The position numbers and the translations under genes were made by a program. The notes under the pieces were generated by a model. It saw nothing but the letters and a program-made list of their open reading frames with translations. It was not told the origin of the DNA and searched no databases. From Atrichornis clamosus (taxonomy: Eukaryota > Chordata > Aves > Passeriformes > Menuridae), in the NCBI GenBank assembly GCA_013400975.1, contig WBMZ01011889.1, positions 62,001 to 126,000 on the forward strand: a stretch of DNA of 64,000 nucleotides. Direction: 5' to 3'. Shown here piece by piece: positions 61,701 to 64,000 of this stretch (positions within the stretch are counted from its first letter, which is position 1; every line of letters starts with the position of its first letter).

Positions 61701-61832
61701 AGACCTTACCCTCACTATCCACCTCAACGACCTGGATTTTTGCCTCCACCGCCTCCCCCTGAAAATAGAGTTGAACCACCTCAGTCAAATCCATCAGCTG
61801 TAGAACAACCAGAACCACAGAAGGAGACCTGA
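25618..61832 (+). CDS. MIA2: MIA2 (long, TANGO1-like form): ER-exit-site cargo receptor, 29 coding exons
   Basis: The 29 coding exons from 25618 to 61832 join in phase to 4827 nt, about 1608 aa. The order is: signal peptide (1-22, [15 protein letters not shown]); MIA-type SH3 domain (about 30-120) with Cys 32, 37, 55 and 118, [17 protein letters not shown] and acidic surroundings; a long acidic luminal region with repeated W-F/Y modules; a hydrophobic segment (about 793-805); a transmembrane segment (about 845-862); coiled coils (about 870-1300); and a Pro-rich tail (about 1316-1608) ending EPQKET. MIA2/cTAGE5 with MIA3/TANGO1 organises ER exit sites, binding Sec23 through the Pro-rich domain and Sec12 through the coiled coil, for export of bulky cargo such as collagen and lipoproteins. 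Exon 4 has two possible in-phase donors (30777 or 30837), so the long form is 1588 or 1608 aa. An LTR sits directly at the exon 7 donor. Confidence 0.94.
27208..27341 (+). CDS. MIA2: MIA2 exon 2: SH3 domain, first half
   Basis: Residues 39-83, including [20 protein letters not shown] and ENLWTGS. Acceptor TATTCCAG, donor GTAAGT. Confidence 0.95.
28612..28698 (+). CDS. MIA2: MIA2 exon 3: SH3 domain, second half
   Basis: Residues 84-112, [20 protein letters not shown] then GEEVEVLTK. Acceptor TTTTTTACAG, donor GTAAAC, phase 0. Confidence 0.95.
29022..30837 (+). CDS. MIA2: MIA2 exon 4: large acidic luminal exon
   Basis: Residues 113-717 begin [18 protein letters not shown] after TTCTTTTAG; Cys118 closes the SH3 domain. 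The rest is Glu/Ser/Asp/Asn-rich, mostly disordered, with five diverged W-F/Y modules near residues 215, 271, 338, 493 and 555. Two donors fit phase 1: CAG/GTACCA after 30777 and AAG/GTAAAA after 30837. If neither is used, the frame stops at TAA 30873-30875 and would give a secreted protein of about 729 aa. Confidence 0.88.
30876..32560 (+). pseudogene. Probable eroded continuation of MIA2 exon 4 (fossil coding sequence)
   Basis: Directly after the double stop TAA TAA (30873-30878) the exon 4 frame continues with coding-like sequence ([20 protein letters not shown] and on to SAGSAK) up to TAA at 31029-31031. Further down are protein-like pieces in shifted frames. One is [20 protein letters not shown] (about 32060-32130). 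Another is [20 protein letters not shown] (about 32120-32180), the frame changing at an A-run between them. A third is [20 protein letters not shown] (about 32365-32425). The strand is strongly A-rich, like exon 4. Stops and frameshifts are numerous, so it is not translated as a whole. Confidence 0.5.
33467..33682 (+). CDS. MIA2: MIA2 exon 5: luminal, poorly conserved
   Basis: Residues 718-789, [20 protein letters not shown] onward to NYVPSN. Acceptor ATTTGCAG, donor GTAAGT. Phase 1 at both ends agrees with either exon 4 donor. Confidence 0.85.
33797..33897 (+). CDS. MIA2: MIA2 exon 6: juxtamembrane hydrophobic segment
   Basis: Residues 790-823, [20 protein letters not shown] onward to MSIIQK. 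The hydrophobic stretch sits where TANGO1 carries an intramembrane hairpin before its transmembrane helix. Acceptor AACCAG, donor GTAAGA. Confidence 0.9.
35100..35900. promoter_or_regulatory. MIA2: CpG island, internal cTAGE5 promoter
   Basis: A sharply GC/CpG-rich block inside the MIA2 intron between exons 6 and 7 contains an alternative first exon. AAGATGGCGGC at 35660-35670 overlaps the start codon and fits the YY1 consensus; CCGGAAG at about 35633 fits ETS factors. This is the expected ubiquitous promoter of the short form. Confidence 0.85.
35663..35779 (+). CDS. MIA2: cTAGE5 alternative first coding exon
   Basis: ATG at 35663, 117 nt, strong donor GTGAGT at 35780. The frame enters exon 7 in phase 0, giving GVRW followed by AVASLPE. 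Confidence 0.88.
35663..61832 (+). CDS. MIA2: cTAGE5 short form of MIA2 (alternative first exon)
   Basis: An alternative first exon (35663-35779, 39 codons) splices in phase 0 to exon 7 and shares exons 7-29. The product is 824 aa; human cTAGE5 is about 804 aa. It lacks signal peptide, SH3 and luminal region. A short Gly/Arg-rich N-terminus ([20 protein letters not shown] to WEGVRW) joins [20 protein letters not shown] and the transmembrane helix. The known short form acts at ER exit sites with TANGO1, Sec12 and Sec23. Its promoter is a CpG island, so expression is probably broad, unlike the upstream TATA/HNF1 promoter. Confidence 0.9.
36201..36520 (+). mobile_element. CR1 LINE 3' end
   Basis: Clear avian CR1 3' sequence in order: GAAAGAGGGTGAATTTAGAT, GAGGCACTGGAACAAGTTG, GTGGATGCCCCATCCCTGGA, GTTCAAGGCCAGGCTGGATG, and a tail of two 8-mers ATTCTGTG ATTCAGTG (36505-36520). 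It is 5'-truncated and noncoding, in sense orientation within the MIA2 intron. Confidence 0.93.
36771..36902 (+). CDS. MIA2: MIA2 exon 7: transmembrane exon
   Basis: Residues 824-867 of the long form (40-83 of the short form): [20 protein letters not shown], then the helix [18 protein letters not shown] and YRSYQS. It is the first exon common to both forms. Acceptor TTTTCAG. Donor CA/GTAAG lies at the edge of an inserted LTR. Confidence 0.95.
36908..37489 (-). mobile_element. Solo LTR of an avian ERVL-like retrovirus
   Basis: 582 bp, minus orientation. The right end reads TATGCTGG on minus (element ends are normally TGTGCTGG) and the left end reads CCACAACA. It is flanked by a 5-bp target duplication GTAAG (36903-36907 and 37490-37494). 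The inside matches the widespread avian LTR containing GTGGGTTGAAATAAAGACAG, CAGGTGTTCAGCCATCTGCA and AAAATTAACTCTAT on plus. The minus-strand TATA and poly(A) motifs look mutated. No internal viral sequence is present. Confidence 0.88.
39379..39400 (+). CDS. MIA2: MIA2 exon 8: 22-nt microexon
   Basis: Encodes VRSRLYV plus one base, joining the transmembrane exon to the coiled coil. Acceptor TTTTTCAG, donor GTAAGT. The short basic segment follows the membrane on the cytosolic side. Confidence 0.92.
39513..39601 (+). CDS. MIA2: MIA2 exon 9: coiled-coil start
   Basis: Residues 875-904, [20 protein letters not shown] then [10 protein letters not shown]. Acceptor ATTTTTAG, donor GTAATG. Confidence 0.94.
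39993..40064 (+). CDS. MIA2: MIA2 exon 10
   Basis: Residues 905-928, [20 protein letters not shown] then SFFE. Phase 0 at both ends; donor GTAAAA. Confidence 0.92.
40746..40856 (+). CDS. MIA2: MIA2 exon 11: coiled coil
   Basis: Residues 929-965, [20 protein letters not shown] onward to EDDTL. Phase 0; donor GTAAGA. Confidence 0.94.
41169..41240 (+). CDS. MIA2: MIA2 exon 12: coiled coil
   Basis: Residues 966-989, [20 protein letters not shown] then QIDE. Phase 0; donor GTATGT. Confidence 0.93.
41658..41762 (+). CDS. MIA2: MIA2 exon 13: coiled coil
   Basis: Residues 990-1024, [20 protein letters not shown] onward to HLQESEKQ. Acceptor TTCACTTAG, donor GTAGGT. Confidence 0.94.
41763..45289 (+). 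other. MIA2: Longest cTAGE5-part intron (3.5 kb), no feature recognised
   Basis: AT-rich intron between exons 13 and 14. I see no clear repeat family, RNA gene or additional exon with matching phase. Confidence 0.5.
45290..45412 (+). CDS. MIA2: MIA2 exon 14: coiled coil
   Basis: Residues 1025-1065, [20 protein letters not shown] onward to KNKESQIK. Donor GTAAAT. Confidence 0.94.
45993..46116 (+). CDS. MIA2: MIA2 exon 15
   Basis: Residues 1066-1106, [20 protein letters not shown] onward to NGEHL; acidic hinge between coiled coils. Donor GTATGG. Confidence 0.93.
46916..46962 (+). CDS. MIA2: MIA2 exon 16 (47 nt)
   Basis: Residues 1107-1122, [16 protein letters not shown]. Acceptor TCAACCAG, donor GTATGT. 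Confidence 0.93.
47149..47239 (+). CDS. MIA2: MIA2 exon 17: coiled coil
   Basis: Residues 1123-1152, [20 protein letters not shown] onward to GELT. Acceptor GATTGTAG, donor GTAATT. Confidence 0.94.
48339..48378. repeat. 18-bp direct repeat, 22-bp period
   Basis: ATTTCTTATGTTACTAAA at 48339-48356 is repeated exactly at 48361-48378, 75 bp before exon 18. Confidence 0.85.
48454..48592 (+). CDS. MIA2: MIA2 exon 18: second coiled coil
   Basis: Residues 1153-1198, [20 protein letters not shown] onward to [10 protein letters not shown], the most conserved coil. Acceptor TTTGGCAG, donor GTGCTG. Confidence 0.95.
50252..50353 (+). CDS. MIA2: MIA2 exon 19: coiled coil
   Basis: Residues 1199-1232, [20 protein letters not shown] onward to ELNSY. 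Acceptor TTTAAAG (unusual AAAG), donor GTAATT. Confidence 0.94.
51675..51735 (+). CDS. MIA2: MIA2 exon 20: coiled coil
   Basis: Residues 1233-1253, [20 protein letters not shown] then Q. Acceptor GTTACAG, donor GTATGG. Confidence 0.95.
52037..52072 (+). CDS. MIA2: MIA2 exon 21 (36 nt)
   Basis: Residues 1254-1265, [12 protein letters not shown]. Phase 0 both ends; donor GTAAGT. Confidence 0.95.
53007..53074 (+). CDS. MIA2: MIA2 exon 22
   Basis: Residues 1266-1287, [20 protein letters not shown] then RQ. Acceptor CCCCAAAG, donor GTAAGT. Confidence 0.94.
53768..53850 (+). CDS. MIA2: MIA2 exon 23: end of coiled coil
   Basis: Residues 1288-1315, [20 protein letters not shown] then VPMRPFGR. Acceptor TTTGCAG, donor GTACAG. 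Confidence 0.95.
54195..54326 (+). CDS. MIA2: MIA2 exon 24: start of Pro-rich domain
   Basis: Residues 1316-1359, [20 protein letters not shown] onward to LPGGGGGR. Acceptor TGTTCCAG, donor GTACAA. Confidence 0.95.
55788..55940 (+). CDS. MIA2: MIA2 exon 25: Pro-rich domain
   Basis: Residues 1360-1410, including [20 protein letters not shown] and IILPPP. Acceptor CGATTAG, donor GTATAA. Confidence 0.94.
57292..57423 (+). CDS. MIA2: MIA2 exon 26: Pro-rich domain
   Basis: Residues 1411-1454, [35 protein letters not shown] and on to FDKT. Acceptor AATGTTAG, donor GTGGGA. Confidence 0.93.
59646..59692. repeat. Trinucleotide repeats (ATG)n followed by (TTG)n/(TTA)n
   Basis: Compound microsatellite in the intron between exons 26 and 27: GATGATGATGATGAT runs directly into TTGTTGTTGTTCTTGTTGTT and TTATTATTG units. 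Confidence 0.85.
60169..60245 (+). CDS. MIA2: MIA2 exon 27
   Basis: Residues 1455-1480, [20 protein letters not shown] then DHSSLS. Acceptor CATACAG, donor GTAAGT. Confidence 0.92.
60646..60880 (+). CDS. MIA2: MIA2 exon 28: Pro-rich, Sec23-binding type
   Basis: Residues 1481-1558, with [20 protein letters not shown] and [20 protein letters not shown], then [10 protein letters not shown]. Multiple PPP motifs of the kind known to bind Sec23. Acceptor GTTGCAG, donor GTATGT. Confidence 0.94.
61681..61832 (+). CDS. MIA2: MIA2 exon 29 with stop
   Basis: Residues 1559-1608, [35 protein letters not shown] and the end EPQKET, TGA at 61830-61832. Acceptor TCTCACAG. Confidence 0.95.
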
Positions 61833-61980
61833 CAGTCATGGGGGAATGTGCTGAACCATTTTTGAGCTCTCCTACTGGCATTTTTCCTTATGTTAAGTAA
61901 CCATTGTTACTTAGGTCTATATAAACTACTTTGCTCAAATTGAAGCTTAATAGAGAAAATTCTCAGGATAGTATTTTGTA

Positions 61981-61986
61981 AATAAA
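61981..61986 (+). terminator. MIA2: MIA2 poly(A) signal
   Basis: AATAAA 149 bp past the MIA2 stop codon, in an AT-rich 3' UTR. Other AATAAA-like motifs follow near 62205 and 62223. Confidence 0.65.
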
Positions 61987-62239
61987 GAATGAAATAACTA
62001 TGAATATTGTGAATAAGTGATTTCCACTGTACAGTAGTAATTTTAAATTAAGTATTTCTAACTTGAGTAATCTCTTCAGAGGTGTATAAAATTAAATCAT
62101 GTGAACCTTATGGTAAAAGTCCAGCTGCTTTGTCCTGGTTGAGCTGTACAGGGAGTCTCTCTGCATGCCAAAAGTGATGCTGCTGCTTTATGAGTAGGAT
62201 GTAAAAATAAATGAAAACAGTTAATAAAAATCTACAGAA

Positions 62240-64000
62240 AATGAAAGCAATGTCACTGGTAACATGGTCTAATAGAAGTAGTTAAAGTGAGGATGAATAA
62301 CCATCCTTCTCCACTCCAGTCTCCTCTGTTAAAGACCTTGTGGGGGATCTTTCAGCTGTCAAGCTCTACAATGTGGTAATTCTCCTGCCACGACAGTGGG
62401 TGGGAAGGCACAGCAGAAAAGCTGAGCAACTCCCCCACCACTCTTCAAAAGCTGGAGTGGAGCAGTGTTTTACTGAAGATGTGTACTGGGGGTTTTTATG
62501 ACCTGGGAGGAAGGAGTCAGAGCTATGAGATGCTCCAGCACAGCACAGCCCTTACCTTTGAAGATGTATGGCTGCAGCAAATTAGTACTTGGGGTGGGTT
62601 TTTTACGGTCTCAACAGGAATTCAGTTTATTAGGTTTACAGATTTTAACACCAGCATTGGGGAGATGCTGGGCAGGACAAAGCAGAACTAAAAAGTACAA
62701 GAAGAAAGTGGCAGACTGCAGCATTAGTAAGCTTGTGCATATAAAAGCATTTCATGTGTTTCCTTGCTCACTTCTGCAGGCCAGGTTTCCATGTGCTGCT
62801 GCCCTGGCAGGACTGGCTGTCACAACAGGCACAGTGCACCTACCTGCAGCCAGGGCACGGGTGTCCTTTGCCATGCTGGATCTGGACAGAGCCAAGCTCT
62901 GCTTTTACTGACTATTGCACAATCTGAAGACTTTTGCTAGAAGCTGGTGGCTATTCTGACAGTTTGGCTTCAATGTGAAAACCATGTAAGGACTCAGTGC
63001 GGTCATTTAGATAAAGAAGCAAACTGTTTCTAGCAAGCCCCCACTCCCAGCAGCAGTTCAAACACCAGTCCCCCTTCTCTGCATGCATACACACACACAA
63101 ACACACCAGTTTCAGGCTTCAGTATAAATGCAGCCACCACACCCCATAATTAGAAGTTACCAAAAAAAACCTCCAGCCCACTTTTTTTTTGTAATTGGTT
63201 AGGTCGAGTCTGCCAAGAGAGCATTTTCTTTTGTAGCTCAGTACTCCTGCTCCTACCATTATTCCCACATTGGCTTCTTTCAGCTGTAGAACTCTTCCAT
63301 GGCTCATTCCTACAATTTCTTTATACTTTGTGCTTCTAGGTTAGCCCTCAAAGACATTTAGATAAACCTTTGTACTCCAGCAATCCAGTGACAAGTTCTG
63401 ACAATAGGCATTTTAAAGCATCATCCATGTTAAATTAACCATGTAGTTTGATTTGGCTGTTGCATCACTTTTAGCCAAGGAGTTGTTAATACGAGTTTGC
63501 CTGAGAGACTTCACCAGGATTCTAAAAGGAATTACTAGGTTTTACCCTTATCCTTGTCATCAGCCCTAGGAACAACCAGAACTGGCCTCTACACACTTGG
63601 CCCCTCACAGAGAACCAGGGGATAGTGCAGAGGTCCTGGGCTGATAAATACTGCCATAACCCTTTTTCACACCTTCCCCAACTCACCTCAGGGGCTGCAA
63701 AAACTACTTAGGAATGTACCTATGTTTTCTGAGCAAACACAGTATTTTCTCTGTGTGGGTTAAATATTTCTTCTAAGTCAACTGAAAAGTTCTTCCTCCA
63801 CCAAAGCACGCTACTTAATGCCCACAATGGTATTGCCAGCTGTGGGCAAAACAGAAGATAGCTGGACTAAGATAATGCAGAACAAGCATGCATTGGATCA
63901 CCCTGCAGAGAGAATGGCATAATTCCAGACTTTTCCCCCCGCCTCCTGTAGTAGTACAAAATCTTATTTGTCAATTTGGAAACAAGCTTAGATTTATGCA
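62240..64000. other. Downstream region, no gene recognised
   Basis: Unique sequence with short CA-rich runs near 63088-63108 and no exon chain. By synteny, FBXO33 would be further right on the opposite strand; its 3' UTR might reach here, but I cannot show it. Confidence 0.5.

Noticed and set aside
61218..61727. 169-codon minus-strand frame
   Set aside because: It is antisense to the MIA2 exon 29 acceptor and intron, with no start context or homology I recognise.
62240..64000. 3' UTR of FBXO33
   Set aside because: Expected further right by synteny, but there is no coding sequence or decisive signal.
1..64000. tRNA, rRNA, snoRNA or CRISPR features
   Set aside because: I looked for cloverleaf boxes, C/D-box pairs in introns and spaced direct repeats, and found none that hold up.

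Overview
This 64 kb window is nuclear DNA from a bird. It has spliced vertebrate genes, CpG-island promoters, a CR1 LINE 3' end with the avian ATTCTRTG-type 8-mer tail, and a solo LTR of the common avian ERVL-like type. The genes are TRAPPC6B (minus strand, 2637-7472), PNN (plus, 8529-17672) and MIA2, also called cTAGE5 (plus, 25618-61832). From established knowledge this is the gene order of human 14q21.1 (GEMIN2 - TRAPPC6B - PNN - MIA2 - FBXO33). I could follow every coding exon of all three genes through GT-AG boundaries with consistent phase. The predicted proteins are 158 aa (TRAPPC6B), 697 aa (PNN), about 1608 aa (long MIA2) and 824 aa (short cTAGE5 form).

Layout. 1-2500: no gene recognised; it lies beyond the TRAPPC6B poly(A) signal. 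2500-7500: TRAPPC6B, six coding exons. 7140-9000: CpG island shared by the divergent TRAPPC6B and PNN promoters, with seven same-orientation ATTGG (inverted CCAAT) boxes in 396 bp. 8529-18760: PNN, nine coding exons and a 3' UTR with several poly(A) signals. 18800-25390: intergenic, with a decayed CR1, a 15-bp perfect hairpin and a diverged direct repeat. 25400-30875: upstream MIA2 promoter (near-consensus HNF1 site and TATA box) and the secreted or luminal part of MIA2. 30876-32560: A-rich intron that reads like the eroded remainder of a giant luminal exon. 33467-33897: two juxtamembrane exons. 35100-35900: second CpG island, the internal cTAGE5 promoter. 36771-61832: transmembrane, coiled-coil and proline-rich exons shared by both forms. 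62000-64000: no gene recognised.

How they relate. TRAPPC6B (TRAPP tether/Rab1 GEF subunit) and MIA2/cTAGE5 (ER-exit-site receptor and COPII organiser) both serve ER-to-Golgi traffic. PNN is a nuclear-speckle splicing factor that shares the TRAPPC6B promoter region. The most notable observations are: a minus-strand solo LTR inserted exactly at a MIA2 5' splice site, whose 5-bp target duplication (GTAAG) copies the donor; fossil coding sequence downstream of MIA2 exon 4; two in-phase donors plus a read-through stop there, which could give a secreted form; and an HNF1-type site at the upstream MIA2 promoter.
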